In this document: piece after piece, positions 1 to 12,180 of the stretch
Layout of the letters: every line of letters starts with the position of its first letter
How positions within the stretch are numbered: the stretch's first letter is position 1
Origin: Limnohabitans sp. Hippo3
GTDB taxonomy: Bacteria; Pseudomonadota; Gammaproteobacteria; Burkholderiales; Burkholderiaceae_C
Length of the DNA stretch: 64,000 nucleotides
Reading direction: 5' to 3'
NCBI RefSeq assembly: GCF_003063665.1
Contig: NZ_NESF01000005.1
Location: forward strand, 62,001-126,000
Notes under the pieces: model-generated
What the model saw: only the letters and a program-made list of their open reading frames with translations
Told to the model about the DNA's origin: nothing
The model's database searches: none
Program-made: the position numbers and the translations under genes

Positions 1-19
1 AAGATTTCGAAAGCAAAAG

Positions 20-439
20 ATGGCCGGATTGAAAAAAGACATGCCCACGCCCGAGTCGTTGACCGTGCACGGTCAGACCAAGGTGCTGGAAATCGGTTTT
101 TCTGACGGGGCGCAGTTCCGCATCCCCTTCGAGCTGATGCGCGTGTACTCGCCTTCGGCCGAGGTGCAGGGCCACGGCCCGGGCCAGGAAGTGTTGCAAA
201 CCGGCAAACGCGAAGTCGGTATCGTCGAGATTGAACCCGTGGGCAACTACGCGGTCAAGCCCACGTTTTCAGACGGTCATGAGTCGGGCCTGTTCACTTG
301 GGAGTACCTGTACTTTTTGGGCGACCAGCAAGAGGCTTTGTGGAAGCAGTATGAAGACCGTCTGCAAGCGGCGGGCATGAGCCGCGACGCACCCATGGTC
401 GAAGCCGCAGCCGGTGGCAGTTGCGGCCACAAGCATTGA
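20..439 (+). CDS. DUF971 family protein (GBBH-like N-terminal domain)
   Basis: A small soluble protein of 139 residues. Residues about 10-105 match the DUF971 fold, the domain also found at the N-terminus of gamma-butyrobetaine hydroxylase. Visible family features are the early 'LxVxFSDG'-like strand ([22 protein letters not shown]) and the late [15 protein letters not shown] segment. The tail is rich in Gly, Cys and His (ends CGHKH) and could bind metal. In other bacteria DUF971 occurs beside or fused to iron-sulfur assembly ATPases, but no enzymatic role is established. It lies 10 nt ahead of ubiE and is probably co-transcribed with it. The start at 20 is the first ATG; a second ATG at 41 is possible. 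Confidence 0.85.
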   Translation: MAGLKKDMPTPESLTVHGQTKVLEIGFSDGAQFRIPFELMRVYSPSAEVQGHGPGQEVLQTGKREVGIVEIEPVGNYAVKPTFSDGHESGLFTWEYLYFLGDQQEALWKQYEDRLQAAGMSRDAPMVEAAAGGSCGHKH

Positions 440-449
440 GGGCATCGGT

Positions 450-1181
450 ATGAGCACCACCCATTTCGGTTTCAAAACCGTCGACGAAAAAGAAAAAGCC
501 AAGCATGTGCGCGGCGTGTTCGACTCGGTCGCGTCCAAATACGACGTGATGAACGACCTGATGTCCATGGGCTTGCACCGGGTGTGGAAGGCTTACACCG
601 TGCAGGTGGCCAACCTGAAAGAGGGCGATCAGGTGCTGGACATTGCGGGCGGCACGGGCGATTTGTCGATGGCCTTTGCCAAAAAAGTCGGGGCCACCGG
701 GCGCGTGGTGCACACCGACATCAACGAAGCCATGCTCACCACCGGGCGCGACCGCCTGGTCGACCACGGCCTGGCCCTGCCCACCCTGGTGTGCGATGCC
801 GAAAAGCTGCCTTTCCCCGACAACCATTTCAACGTGGTCAGCGTGGCTTTTGGCCTGCGCAACATGACGCACAAGGATGTGGCGCTCAAGGAAATGTGCC
901 GGGTGCTCAAGCCAGGCGGCAAGTTGCTGGTGCTGGAGTTTTCCAAAGTGGCCAAGCCGCTGGAAAAAGCCTACGACTGGTACAGCTTCAAGATCCTGCC
1001 CCGGCTGGGCCAGCTGGTGGCGGGTGACGCCGACAGCTACCGTTACCTGGCCGAATCCATCCGCATGCACCCCGGGCAGGAAGACTTGAAAACCCTTATG
1101 AAAAATGCCGGATTTGGCCATGTGGATTTTCACAATTTGTCGGCCGGGGTGGTAGCCTTGCACATGGGCATCAAGTGCTGA
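450..1181 (+). CDS. ubiE: Ubiquinone/menaquinone C-methyltransferase UbiE
   Basis: SAM-dependent C-methyltransferase of ubiquinone (and, where present, menaquinone) biosynthesis; 243 residues. The UbiE signature [17 protein letters not shown] lies at about residues 31-47 and the SAM-binding motif [11 protein letters not shown] at 62-71. Later segments [32 protein letters not shown] and [16 protein letters not shown] are also typical. The frame stays open upstream, but ATG 450 begins the conserved MSTTHFGF region and follows a GAGGGC ribosome-binding stretch. It heads a ubiquinone-related run with ubiJ and ubiB about 1-2 kb downstream. Confidence 0.96.
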   Translation: MSTTHFGFKTVDEKEKAKHVRGVFDSVASKYDVMNDLMSMGLHRVWKAYTVQVANLKEGDQVLDIAGGTGDLSMAFAKKVGATGRVVHTDINEAMLTTGRDRLVDHGLALPTLVCDAEKLPFPDNHFNVVSVAFGLRNMTHKDVALKEMCRVLKPGGKLLVLEFSKVAKPLEKAYDWYSFKILPRLGQLVAGDADSYRYLAESIRMHPGQEDLKTLMKNAGFGHVDFHNLSAGVVALHMGIKC

Positions 1182-1219
1182 AGCCCACAAACCGCATTTT
1201 GATTTGAGTTGGAGACACC

Positions 1220-2212
1220 ATGAACAAGTTGATGACACTGATGCTCGCGGGCGTGTTGGCCCTGGGCAGCTTGAACGCCGAGGCTGCTCGCCGCATGGGC
1301 GGTGGCAAGTCCATCGGTCAGCAATCGAATCAGGTCACCAAGCGCGATGCTGCGCCGCAAACGCCCGCGGCTCCCGCTCAAAACGCCGCACCCACCAACG
1401 CCGCCAAGCCTGCTGCCGCGCCCGCAGCGGCTGCGCCCAAGAAGCCTTGGGGTGCCATGTTGGGTGGCTTGGCTGCTGGTTTGGGGTTGGCCTGGCTGGC
1501 CAGCTCGTTGGGCTTGGGTGAAGCCTTTGGCAATATTTTGATGGCCTTGCTGATCGGTGTGGCCGTGATGGCCGTCATCGGCATGATCATGCGGGCCCGC
1601 CGCGGTGGTGCTGCGCAGATGGGCGGCAACAGCGGCCTGGCTTATCAAGGTGCCGGTGCATCGGCCGAAAACCCAGCCACGTTCAAACAATACAGCCCGC
1701 AAAATGTCGGCAACGACGCCTCGGCCCGTCCCTGGGAAGGCCAAAACACCCGTTTCGACAGCTCGGCTGCAGCGCAAACCAGTGGCTCCATGATTGGTGC
1801 GGCATTGGGTGGTTCGCAAAGCTGGGGCATCCCGGCCGGTTTTGACGTGGACGGTTTTGTGACTGCTGCCAAGCGCAACTTTGTGACCCTGCAGGACGCC
1901 TGGGACCGCTCGGACATCAGCGCCTTGCGCTCGATGATGACCGACGCCATGGTGGTGGAAATCCGCAATCAGCTGTCTGAGCGCGAAGCGCAGTTCCCCG
2001 GTCAGCCCAACAAGACCGAAGTGGTCATGCTCGACGCCCAGCTGCTGGGCATTGAAGAGCAGACCGATGCCTACCTGGCCAGCGTCGAGTTCAACGGCAT
2101 GATCCGCGAAGACGCCTCTTCCGGCCCCAGCCCTTTCCGCGAAGTCTGGAACATGTCCAAATCCAAGCAAGGCGGCGGTTGGTTGGTCGCTGGCGTGCAA
2201 GCGCTGCAATAA
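1220..2212 (+). CDS. Tim44-like domain membrane protein
   Basis: Tim44/TimA-like protein of 330 residues. It has an N-terminal signal-like hydrophobic stretch (1-22), a basic and then Ala/Pro-rich linker (about 23-76), and a long glycine-rich hydrophobic region (about 78-126) that should span the membrane. A C-terminal Tim44/NTF2-like domain covers about 205-330. Proteins of this class are common in betaproteobacteria; the bacterial function is unclear although the C-terminal fold binds membranes in mitochondria. It sits between ubiE and ubiJ, so it may belong to the same transcription unit. The start follows a GGAGACACC ribosome-binding stretch. Confidence 0.85.
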   Translation: MNKLMTLMLAGVLALGSLNAEAARRMGGGKSIGQQSNQVTKRDAAPQTPAAPAQNAAPTNAAKPAAAPAAAAPKKPWGAMLGGLAAGLGLAWLASSLGLGEAFGNILMALLIGVAVMAVIGMIMRARRGGAAQMGGNSGLAYQGAGASAENPATFKQYSPQNVGNDASARPWEGQNTRFDSSAAAQTSGSMIGAALGGSQSWGIPAGFDVDGFVTAAKRNFVTLQDAWDRSDISALRSMMTDAMVVEIRNQLSEREAQFPGQPNKTEVVMLDAQLLGIEEQTDAYLASVEFNGMIREDASSGPSPFREVWNMSKSKQGGGWLVAGVQALQ

Positions 2213-2260
2213 AGCCCAGGTCTCTCGGGGGACCTGCACTTTCGGGAATAATCGGGGACT

Positions 2261-2809
2261 ATGGCAACACAGTCCCCTTTTTCATGGGCCGCTCAACTGG
2301 CCCAGCAGTTCGGCTCTTCGTTTCAGCCCCCCGCTTGGGTGGTCGATGAGACGGTCAACCGCCTGGTCTTGTTTCTCAACCATGTGCTGATGAGCGAACA
2401 CGAGGCCATGGCCCGCCTCGCCCGCCAAAAAGGCCAGCGCATCGAGCTGGTCTGGGACCGCATGCAACTGCAACTGAGCCCCACCCCCGCTGGCTTGTTG
2501 GAGCGTGGCCGTTTTGAGGGTTTTGACCTGCGTTTGACGGTGACCGAAGAATCGCCGGTTTCGCTCGCTTCGGCTTTGGCCCGGGGTGACAAACCCAAGG
2601 TGCGCATCGAAGGCGATGTGCAGCTGGCCGCCGAGGTCAACTGGCTGATCGACCATGTGCGCTGGGATGCCGAAGAGGACCTGGCTCGCTTGATCGGGGA
2701 TGCCCCCGCGCACACCCTGGCACAAGCTGCCCGTCAGGCCATGACGGCCTTGCGCAGTTTTGTCGCCCAGCGTCCAGGCACTGGGCTGCGCACCGGCAGC
2801 GCAGCATGA
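2261..2809 (+). CDS. ubiJ: Ubiquinone biosynthesis accessory factor UbiJ
   Basis: SCP2-domain protein of 182 residues, matching UbiJ, the lipid-binding accessory factor of the soluble ubiquinone-biosynthesis complex. The SCP2-type region (about 25-125) includes [23 protein letters not shown] and the following strands; a helical C-terminus ends in an [12 protein letters not shown] tail. The stop overlaps the ubiB start in ATGA, the usual coupled ubiJ-ubiB arrangement. No strong ribosome-binding site precedes ATG 2261, and an AATAAT hexamer lies only 8 nt upstream of it. Confidence 0.88.
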   Translation: MATQSPFSWAAQLAQQFGSSFQPPAWVVDETVNRLVLFLNHVLMSEHEAMARLARQKGQRIELVWDRMQLQLSPTPAGLLERGRFEGFDLRLTVTEESPVSLASALARGDKPKVRIEGDVQLAAEVNWLIDHVRWDAEEDLARLIGDAPAHTLAQAARQAMTALRSFVAQRPGTGLRTGSAA

Positions 2810-4383
2810 TGCGCTGGGGCCGTTTCGGGCGCGGTGCCTTCATCGTCTTCATCGTCCTGCGCTACGGCCTGGACGAGTTGGTGCTCTCCAGCTTTCAGAA
2901 ACCCTGGATTCGCCTGCTGGCCCGCGTGCTGTCGGTGGGGCGTGACTTGCGTTCGCCCCGGGCGGTGCGCCTGCGCGAGGCGCTCGAGCGATTGGGGCCG
3001 ATCTTTGTGAAGTTTGGCCAGGTGCTGTCGACCCGGCGTGATTTGCTGGCCCCCGACATTGCCGAAGAACTGGCCAAGCTGCAAGACCGCGTGCCGCCTT
3101 TCAGTTCGGCCATTGCCGTCGCCTCCATCGAGCGGGCCTTCAACCGCTCGGTGGACGACATTTTTGAAACCTTTGAGCGCGAACCCGTGGCCAGCGCCTC
3201 CATTGCGCAAGTGCACTTTGCCACCTTGCGCAGCAAAACGGGTGAGCTGCGCGAAGTGGCCGTGAAGGTGCTGCGCCCGGGCATGCTGCCCGTGATCGAC
3301 AAAGACCTGAGCCTTATGCGCATGATGGCGGGCTGGGTGGAGAACCTGAGCGCCGATGGCAAACGACTCAAGCCCCGTGAGGTGGTGGCCGAGTTCGACA
3401 AATACCTGCACGACGAGCTGGACCTGGTGCGCGAAGCGGCCAACGCCGCGCAACTGCGCCGCAACATGCAAGGTCTGGATCTGGTGTTGATCCCCGAGAT
3501 GATCTGGGACTTTTGCCACCCCGAGGTCATCGTCATGGAGCGCATGCACGGCGTGCCCATCAGCCAGGTCGACCGTTTGCGCGAAGCGGGCGTGGACATC
3601 CCCAAGCTGGCCCGCGATGGCGTGACGCTGTTTTTCACGCAGGTGTTCCGCGACGGCTTTTTCCATGCCGACATGCACCCGGGCAACATCCAGGTGAGTC
3701 TCGCCCCAGAGACCTTTGGCCGCTACATCTCGCTGGACTTCGGCATCGTGGGCACGCTCACCGAGTACGACAAGGAATACCTGGCGCAAAACTTCACGGC
3801 GTTCTTTCGTCGCGACTACAAGCGCGTGGCCGAGCTGCACATCGAGTCCGGTTGGGTGCCGCCCGAGACACGGGTGGACGAACTGGAGTCGGCCATTCGC
3901 GCGGTGTGCGAGCCTTACTTTGACCGCCCACTCAAGGAAATTTCGCTGGGCATGGTGTTGATGCGTTTGTTCCAGACCTCGCGCCGCTTTCAGGTCGAGA
4001 TCCAGCCCCAGCTGGTGTTGTTGCAAAAAACCCTGCTCAACATCGAAGGCCTGGGCCGCGACCTGGACCCGGAGCTGGACCTGTGGAGCACGGCCAAGCC
4101 TTTCCTTGAAAAGTGGATGCTGGAGCAAATCGGCCCCAAAAAGCTCTGGGAAGAACTCAAGGCCCAAGCCCCGCACTACGCCAAGCTGCTGCCGCAGTTG
4201 CCGCGCTTGCTGCACGACTACCTGCAAAAGCCGGGCACCAGCGATGCCAAGCAGATCGAGCTGCTGCTGGCCGAGCAGCGGCGTACCAATAAACTGCTGC
4301 AAACCCTGATTTACGCCGGGCTGGGCTTTGTGGTTTCCTTGGTCGTTTTGCAGGTGGGCATGCACCTGCAACTTTTCATCTGA
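2806..4383 (+). CDS. ubiB: Ubiquinone biosynthesis regulatory kinase/ATPase UbiB
   Basis: ABC1/ADCK-family atypical kinase-ATPase of 525 residues, required for ubiquinone biosynthesis and held at the inner membrane. Landmarks are the KxGQ motif KFGQ at 69-72, the Ala-rich [14 protein letters not shown] loop (about 126-139), a VAVK lysine near 154, HADMHPGN around 287-294 and the metal-binding LDFG near 310-313. The C-terminus (about 495-525) is hydrophobic, as in UbiB membrane anchors. It is translationally coupled to ubiJ by a 4-nt overlap. Confidence 0.96.
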   Translation: MMRWGRFGRGAFIVFIVLRYGLDELVLSSFQKPWIRLLARVLSVGRDLRSPRAVRLREALERLGPIFVKFGQVLSTRRDLLAPDIAEELAKLQDRVPPFSSAIAVASIERAFNRSVDDIFETFEREPVASASIAQVHFATLRSKTGELREVAVKVLRPGMLPVIDKDLSLMRMMAGWVENLSADGKRLKPREVVAEFDKYLHDELDLVREAANAAQLRRNMQGLDLVLIPEMIWDFCHPEVIVMERMHGVPISQVDRLREAGVDIPKLARDGVTLFFTQVFRDGFFHADMHPGNIQVSLAPETFGRYISLDFGIVGTLTEYDKEYLAQNFTAFFRRDYKRVAELHIESGWVPPETRVDELESAIRAVCEPYFDRPLKEISLGMVLMRLFQTSRRFQVEIQPQLVLLQKTLLNIEGLGRDLDPELDLWSTAKPFLEKWMLEQIGPKKLWEELKAQAPHYAKLLPQLPRLLHDYLQKPGTSDAKQIELLLAEQRRTNKLLQTLIYAGLGFVVSLVVLQVGMHLQLFI

Positions 4384-4407
4384 ACCTGATATCTGGAGGA
4401 GCTGCAG

Positions 4408-5883
4408 GTGCTGCTGACTTTTGTGATCGCTTACTTGGCTGTGACCATCGGCATCGGTTTGTTGGCTGCACGCCGGGTCCATGGCGCCAAAGATTACCTG
4501 GTGGCAGGCCGCAGCTTGCCGCTCTACATGAACGTGGCCACCGTCTTTGCCACCTGGTTCGGAGCCGAGACGGTCCTGTCGGTGTCGGCCACCTTTGCCA
4601 AAGATGGCCTGAACGGCATCCCCGGCGATCCCTTTGGTGCCACCGTCTGCCTGGTGTTGGCCGCATTGCTTTTCGCCAAGCTGTTTTACCGTCTGAATCT
4701 GCTGACCATTGGCGACTTCTACAAGGTGCGTTACGGCAAGTCGGTGGAGGTGCTCACCAGCGTGGCGATCGTGTTGTCTTACCTAGGCTGGACTTCGGCG
4801 CAATTGACGGCGCTGGGCTTGGTCATCCATGTGCTCTCATCAGGAGCCATTGATCTGAACCACGCCATCATGATGGGCGCAGCCGTGGTGTTGGTCTACA
4901 CCGTGTTTGGCGGCATGTGGTCAGTGGCCTTCACCGATTTGTTCCAGACCGTGGTCATTGTGGTGGGTCTGATCCTGGTGGCCACCCTGGTGGGCGGCAA
5001 TGCAGGCGGCTTTGAGAAGGTGGTGGCGCAAGCGGCCGCAGACGGGAAGTTCGACATGTTCCCGGCCGACATGGATGCTGCCGCGTGGTGGGCCATGGCC
5101 GGTGCTTTCTTTGCATTTGCCTTTGGCTCCATCCCGCAGCAGGACGTCTTTCAGCGCATGACCAGTGCCAAGGATGAAAAAACCGCCGTGCGCGGCACGA
5201 TCATTGGTGGCCTGATGTACTTTGTGATCGCTTTCATTCCCCTGTACATCGCTTATGCGGCACTGATCGCCCACCCCGAGCTCAAGGCCTTGTTCGAGTC
5301 GGAAGACGCCCGCACCATCCAGCGCATCCTGCCTGATCTGGTGCTGGGCAAGATGCCCATGTGGGCGCAGATTTTGTTTTTTGGTGCCTTGCTCTCGGCC
5401 ATTTTGTCCACCGCCAGCGGCGCTTTGTTGGCCCCCACGGCGACCTTCACCGAGAACGTCCTCAAGCCTTTTGTGCCCCACATGAGCGACCGCCAATTCT
5501 TGCTGCTACTGCGCGTCATCCTGGTGACCTTCACCTCGTTCGCCTTGCTGTTTGCCCTCAACAGCACCAGCACCATGTACGAGATGGTGCAAAACGCCTA
5601 CAACGTGACCCTGACGGGGGCTTTTGTGCCTTTGGTGGCCGGGGCCTTCTGGCGGCGTGCCAACACGCAAGGGGCCCTGTTCTCGGTGGTGTTGGGTGTG
5701 GGCACCTGGCTGGTCTTCAACTTCCTGGCACCGGAGACCCTGGTTCCGGCCAACTTGCTGGGCTTGATGGCGTCCATCGTGGGCATGCTGCTCGGTTCCT
5801 TGATGCCCACCGTGATCGGCAATCAGGGCCAATCGATGGCCAGCGCCCTGGACCACGCCGCGCAGGACGCTTCTGGTCGCTGA
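4408..5883 (+). CDS. Sodium:solute symporter family protein
   Basis: Sodium:solute symporter (SSS) family permease of 491 residues, hydrophobic throughout. Conserved SSS segments are visible: the N-terminal ARRVHGAKDYLVAGRSLPLY loop (GxxDYFLAGR-type), the ATWFGAETVLS segment, and GSIPQQDVFQRMTSAK, which matches the family PQxxQR signature. The substrate is not evident; the family includes acetate, proline and pantothenate carriers. The start is GTG, chosen because GGAGGA sits 7 nt upstream and no other start fits. It follows ubiB by 24 nt and may be read from the same message. Confidence 0.88.
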   Translation: MLLTFVIAYLAVTIGIGLLAARRVHGAKDYLVAGRSLPLYMNVATVFATWFGAETVLSVSATFAKDGLNGIPGDPFGATVCLVLAALLFAKLFYRLNLLTIGDFYKVRYGKSVEVLTSVAIVLSYLGWTSAQLTALGLVIHVLSSGAIDLNHAIMMGAAVVLVYTVFGGMWSVAFTDLFQTVVIVVGLILVATLVGGNAGGFEKVVAQAAADGKFDMFPADMDAAAWWAMAGAFFAFAFGSIPQQDVFQRMTSAKDEKTAVRGTIIGGLMYFVIAFIPLYIAYAALIAHPELKALFESEDARTIQRILPDLVLGKMPMWAQILFFGALLSAILSTASGALLAPTATFTENVLKPFVPHMSDRQFLLLLRVILVTFTSFALLFALNSTSTMYEMVQNAYNVTLTGAFVPLVAGAFWRRANTQGALFSVVLGVGTWLVFNFLAPETLVPANLLGLMASIVGMLLGSLMPTVIGNQGQSMASALDHAAQDASGR

Positions 5884-5999
5884 CGCCCTGAACCGGGCCC
5901 CCTCCGGCAAGAGGGGGCTGTGTGGGGCCTCAGGCCTTGAAGCTGGCTGCCAAGCCTATAATTGAAGGTTTTGTTGTATCACCTTCAAAGGCTCCTCAC

Positions 6000-6311
6000 A
6001 TGCCCATTTATGCCTACAAATGCGACGCCTGCGGCCATGCCAAGGATGTTCTGCAAAAAATCAGTGATGCACCCCTGACCGATTGCCCGGCCTGCGGTGC
6101 TTCCAAATTCAGCAAGCAACTGACAGCGCCCGGATTTCAGCTCAAGGGTTCTGGCTGGTATGTGACCGATTTCAAAGGCGGCGGAGGTGCCACAGGCGCT
6201 GCAGCCGCTTCACCCGCCGCCGCATCAGAGCCTTCTGCTTCGGCATCCTCCGAGTCATCGGGCGCCGCCGATACCGCTGGCGGTTGTGGCGCATCCTGCG
6301 CCTGCCATTGA
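6000..6311 (+). CDS. FmdB family zinc ribbon protein
   Basis: Small zinc-ribbon protein of 103 residues. The first 45 residues are the FmdB/CxxC_CXXC_SSSS ribbon with cysteine pairs at 8/11 and 29/32, starting MPIYAYKC as is typical. The rest is a Ser/Ala-rich low-complexity tail ending in CGASCACH. The first member was linked to regulation of formamidase in Methylophilus, but the general role is unknown. ATG 6000 is used because the family begins there, although the frame is open further upstream. The DUF502 gene follows immediately. Confidence 0.88.
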   Translation: MPIYAYKCDACGHAKDVLQKISDAPLTDCPACGASKFSKQLTAPGFQLKGSGWYVTDFKGGGGATGAAAASPAAASEPSASASSESSGAADTAGGCGASCACH

Positions 6312-6312
6312 C

Positions 6313-7011
6313 ATGCCCAACCTTGGCCCACCCATGAAACAACGCAGCTTCAAACAGTACTTCATCACCGGTCTGCTGGTGTGGCTGCCCATGGGTATCA
6401 CCGTCTGGGTGCTCATGTGGTTGGTCGGCATGCTCGACGCCATCTTTTTGGCGGTGCTGCATGCGGCCGACACTTTGATCCCCGGCGTTCATGCCAGCGC
6501 CGAGTACCTGCGGGGGATCCCCGGCTTGGGCGTGGCGATTGTGGCGGTGGTCATTTTTGCCACGGGTGTGTTTGTGGCCAATATGTTTGGCCAGTGGTGG
6601 CTGCGCAAATGGCACGGCCTGATGAACCGCATCCCGGTGGTGCGCAGCATCTACACCAGCGTCAAGCAGGTGGCCGACACCTTGTTTTCGGGCAGTGGCA
6701 ACGCGTTTTCCAAGGCCTTGTTGGTGCAGTACCCGCGCCAGGGCTCGTGGACCATCGCCTTCTTGACCGGCAGCCCCGGGGGGGAGGTGGCCAAACACCT
6801 GGGCCAGCCCATGGTGAGTGTCTATGTGCCCACCACGCCCAATCCGACCTCGGGCTTTTTCCTGATGATGCCCAAGGCCGATGTGATCGAACTTGAGATG
6901 AGTGTTGACGACGCCCTCAAGTACATCATTTCCATGGGCGTCGTGGCACCTCCCGCCACTGCTGCTCCGAAGCCTGCCGCAGCCGCACCGGTCTCATCCA
7001 ATCCGGTTTGA
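6313..7011 (+). CDS. DUF502 family membrane protein
   Basis: Inner-membrane protein of 232 residues. The DUF502 hallmark start KQYFITGLLVWLPMGITVWVL forms the first membrane segment (about 13-40). A second hydrophobic segment (about 72-95) is followed by the conserved IPVVRSIYTSVKQV and a soluble domain with VYVPTTPNPTSGFFLMM. The function of the family is unknown. ATG 6334 is an equally likely start and would remove seven residues. It lies between fmdB and aspS and is probably co-transcribed with both. Confidence 0.87.
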   Translation: MPNLGPPMKQRSFKQYFITGLLVWLPMGITVWVLMWLVGMLDAIFLAVLHAADTLIPGVHASAEYLRGIPGLGVAIVAVVIFATGVFVANMFGQWWLRKWHGLMNRIPVVRSIYTSVKQVADTLFSGSGNAFSKALLVQYPRQGSWTIAFLTGSPGGEVAKHLGQPMVSVYVPTTPNPTSGFFLMMPKADVIELEMSVDDALKYIISMGVVAPPATAAPKPAAAAPVSSNPV

Positions 7012-7058
7012 TACGGCCCTTTTGTCTCTATTTTTGCGAATCCTGAAAGTCCCACAAC

Positions 7059-8873
7059 ATGTCCATGCGTTCCCACTATTGCGGTCTGGTGACCGAAGCC
7101 CTGACCGGTCAAACCGTGAGCCTGTGCGGCTGGGTCAACCGTCGCCGTGACCACGGCGGCGTGATCTTCATTGATCTGCGTGACCGCGAAGGCTATGTGC
7201 AGGTGGTGTGCGACCCGGACCGCCCCGACATGTTCAAGGTGGCCGAAGACGTGCGCAACGAGTTTTGTGTGCAGATCAAAGGCGTGGTGCGTGCCCGCCC
7301 CGAAGGCACGACCAACGACAACCTCAAAAGCGGCAAGATCGAAGTGCTGTGCCATGAGCTGATCGTCCTCAACGCGTCGGTCACGCCGCCTTTCCAGATC
7401 GACGAAGACAACCTGTCCGAAACCACCCGCCTGACACACCGCGTGCTGGACCTGCGTCGTCCCTACATGCAAAACAACCTGATGCTGCGCTACAAAGTGG
7501 CCATGGAAGTGCGCAAGTACCTCGATGAAAACGGCTTTGTGGACATCGAGACTCCCATGCTCACCAAGAGTACGCCCGAAGGCGCGCGTGATTATCTGGT
7601 GCCCAGCCGCGTGCACGATGGCCAGTTCTTTGCGCTGCCCCAGTCGCCCCAGCTGTTCAAGCAGCTCTTGATGGTGGCCGGTTATGACCGTTACTACCAG
7701 ATCACCAAGTGCTTCCGCGACGAAGACCTGCGTGCGGACCGCCAGCCCGAATTCACCCAGATCGATATCGAAACCTCCTTCCTCACCGAAGAAGAAATCC
7801 GCGACATGTTCCAGGGCATGATCAAGCGCGTGTTCAAGAACACCATCGGTGTGGACTTGGGCGAGTTCCCGGTCATGACCTACCAGGACGCGATGCACCT
7901 GTACGGCTCCGACAAGCCCGATCTGCGCGTGAAGCTGCAGTTCACCGAAGTGACCGACGTCATGGGCGATGTGGACTTCAAGGTCTTCTCGGGCGCGGCC
8001 AACATGAAGGGTGGCCGCGTGGTGGCCCTGCGCGTGCCGGGCGGTTCGGTCGAAGGCGGCGGCATCAGCCGCGGCGAGATCGACGCCTACACCGAGTTCG
8101 TCAAGATCTACGGTGCCAAGGGCCTGGCCTACATCCGCGTCAACGACCTGTCCAAAGGCCGTGACGGCTTGCAGTCGCCCATCGTCAAGAACATCCACGA
8201 CGCGGCCCTTAAGGCCGTGCTGGAGCGCTCGGGTGCACAAAACGGCGACCTGATTTTCTTCGGTGCCGACAAGGCCAAGATCGTCAACGACGCCATCGGT
8301 GCCCTGCGCATCAAGATCGGCCACAGTGAGTTCGGCAAGAAAAACGGTTTGTTCGAAGACCGTTGGGCCCCGATGTGGGTGGTCGACTTCCCGATGTTCG
8401 AGTTCGACGATGAAAGCCAGCGCTACACCGCCGTGCACCATCCCTTCACCGCGCCCAAAGACGGTCATGAAGACTGGATGGTCACCGCGCCCGAGAAGTG
8501 CATCTCCAAGGGCTACGACATGGTCTTGAACGGCTGGGAGATGGGCGGCGGCTCAGTCCGTATCCACCGCGCCGACGTGCAGCAAAAAGTGTTTGACGCG
8601 CTCAAAATCACGCCCGAAGAAGCCCAGCTCAAGTTCGGTTTCCTGCTCGACGCCCTGCAATACGGCGCGCCGCCGCACGGCGGCCTGGCCTTCGGTCTGG
8701 ACCGCATCGTCACGCTCATGACCGGCGCTGAATCGATCCGTGACGTGATTGCCTTCCCCAAGACACAACGCGCCCAGTGTTTGCTCACGCAAGCGCCAAG
8801 CCCTGTAGACGAGAAGCAATTGCGCGAATTGCACATCCGCTTGCGCAACGTGGACGCTGCCAAAGCCGCTTAA
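7059..8873 (+). CDS. aspS: Aspartate--tRNA ligase
   Basis: Class II aminoacyl-tRNA synthetase of 604 residues, the usual bacterial AspRS length. An N-terminal OB-fold anticodon-binding domain (about 1-105, with [21 protein letters not shown]) precedes the catalytic core. Motif 2 reads [18 protein letters not shown] near 218-235. The bacterial GAD insertion is present (about 290-410). Motif 3 is [15 protein letters not shown] near 544-558. It charges tRNA-Asp; many proteobacterial enzymes are non-discriminating and also charge tRNA-Asn, which cannot be settled here. A hairpin terminator follows. Confidence 0.97.
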   Translation: MSMRSHYCGLVTEALTGQTVSLCGWVNRRRDHGGVIFIDLRDREGYVQVVCDPDRPDMFKVAEDVRNEFCVQIKGVVRARPEGTTNDNLKSGKIEVLCHELIVLNASVTPPFQIDEDNLSETTRLTHRVLDLRRPYMQNNLMLRYKVAMEVRKYLDENGFVDIETPMLTKSTPEGARDYLVPSRVHDGQFFALPQSPQLFKQLLMVAGYDRYYQITKCFRDEDLRADRQPEFTQIDIETSFLTEEEIRDMFQGMIKRVFKNTIGVDLGEFPVMTYQDAMHLYGSDKPDLRVKLQFTEVTDVMGDVDFKVFSGAANMKGGRVVALRVPGGSVEGGGISRGEIDAYTEFVKIYGAKGLAYIRVNDLSKGRDGLQSPIVKNIHDAALKAVLERSGAQNGDLIFFGADKAKIVNDAIGALRIKIGHSEFGKKNGLFEDRWAPMWVVDFPMFEFDDESQRYTAVHHPFTAPKDGHEDWMVTAPEKCISKGYDMVLNGWEMGGGSVRIHRADVQQKVFDALKITPEEAQLKFGFLLDALQYGAPPHGGLAFGLDRIVTLMTGAESIRDVIAFPKTQRAQCLLTQAPSPVDEKQLRELHIRLRNVDAAKAA

Positions 8874-8894
8874 GCAACGCTGGCATTCACCCTT

Positions 8895-8920
8895 CCAACG
8901 CCACCCTCGGGTGGCGTTGG
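8895..8920 (+). terminator. Hairpin terminator after aspS
   Basis: A perfect 12-bp inverted repeat (CCAACGCCACCC with its complement) encloses 2 nt, or a CTCG tetraloop if the innermost pair is opened. It starts 21 nt after the aspS stop and is followed by TGTTT. The stem is strong but the T run is short, so rho-independent termination is probable rather than certain. Confidence 0.65.
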
Positions 8921-9083
8921 TGTTTCAGCGGCGGGTTGTTCCATTCATCAGCCAGGCGACACCCTCGAAGGCACAGTCTTCGATCCGAGACGCAAAGCAC
9001 GCGCCCACAAAAAAGGCCTCAAAACCGAAGTCTTGAAGCCTAGTCTCTCTTGATTCAGCGCAAGGCCGAGCCAGAAATTTTTG

Positions 9084-9103
9084 TCACGGCATCGCTGCCG
9101 TGA
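9084..9103 (-). terminator. Hairpin downstream of the RNA-binding protein gene
   Basis: TCACGGC and its complement enclose six bases, and the inner A-T can extend the stem by one pair. It lies 17 nt past the stop of the leftward RNA-binding protein gene. On that strand it is followed by five A and then TTTCT rather than a clean T run, so termination is only a suggestion. Confidence 0.4.
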
Positions 9104-9119
9104 AAGGGATGCGCAGGGC

Positions 9120-9536
9120 TCAGTAGCCGCCGCGGCCACCGCCGTAGCCGCCACCGCCGGAGCGATCACCGCCACCGTAGCCGCCGCCACCGGAGCGGTC
9201 ACCGCCGCCGTAGCCGCCGCCACCCGAACGGCCGCCACCGCCGTAACCGCCACCACCACCGAAGCCGCCAGTGCGTGGAGGACGTGCCTCCATCGGACGG
9301 GCTTCATTCACGGTGATGCTGCGGCCACCCAAAGACTGGCCATTCATGCCAGCAATGGCGGCTTGGGCTTCGGCATCGCTGCCCATTTCCACAAAACCGA
9401 AACCTTTGGAACGACCGGTGTCGCGCTCCATCATGACCTTGGCGCTGGTGATGGCGCCGAATTCACCGAAGGCCTGTTGCAGGTCTTCGTCGCGAACACT
9501 GTACGGCAAGTTGCCGACGTAAAGTTTATTGCCCAT
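9120..9536 (-). CDS. Glycine-rich RRM RNA-binding protein
   Basis: Cold-shock-type RNA-binding protein of 138 residues. One RRM occupies residues 1-80, with RNP2 LYVGNL at 5-10 and RNP1 KGFGFVEM at 44-51. The remainder (about 90-138) is a Gly/Tyr/Arg-rich tail resembling RGG boxes. Such proteins in cyanobacteria and betaproteobacteria bind RNA and often respond to cold. ATG 9536 has a GAGGAG ribosome-binding site 5 nt away. The gene is divergent from katG across about 450 nt. Confidence 0.93.
   Translation of the reverse strand: MGNKLYVGNLPYSVRDEDLQQAFGEFGAITSAKVMMERDTGRSKGFGFVEMGSDAEAQAAIAGMNGQSLGGRSITVNEARPMEARPPRTGGFGGGGGYGGGGRSGGGGYGGGDRSGGGGYGGGDRSGGGGYGGGRGGY
9126..9257 (-). repeat. 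Four tandem 33-nt units coding the glycine-rich tail
   Basis: The tail of the RRM protein is built from four consecutive 11-residue units, GGGGYGGG(G/D)RS three times and a final GGGGYGGGRGG. At the DNA level these are near-identical 33-nt direct repeats, prone to gain or loss of units by slippage. Confidence 0.85.
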
Positions 9537-12145
<2,609 letters not shown>

Positions 12146-12159
12146 AGTGGCTTTGACTC

Positions 12160-12177
12160 GAAGGCCGCAAGGCCTTC
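12160..12177. terminator. Hairpin between convergent katG and ABC ATPase genes
   Basis: GAAGGCC and its complement enclose a GCAA (GNRA) tetraloop, 14 nt after the katG stop and 3 nt before the stop of the opposing gene. It could serve both strands. There is no T run, so the role is inferred from position. Confidence 0.5.
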
Positions 12178-12180
12178 AGG

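Noticed and set aside
2217..2236. Terminator between the Tim44 gene and ubiJ
   Set aside because: Only a 6-bp stem with an 8-nt loop and no T run; the genes may well be co-transcribed.
2734..4482. A 582-codon open frame on the minus strand, opposite ubiB
   Set aside because: It is a shadow of the ubiB frame in high-GC DNA: the translation is rich in His, Gln and Arg with no recognisable domain, while the plus strand codes an intact UbiB. The same applies to other long antisense frames, for example opposite aspS, katG, metG, bclA and the formate dehydrogenase genes.
9126..9257. Possible CRISPR or satellite repeat
   Set aside because: The units are in-frame codons for the glycine-rich tail of the RRM protein.
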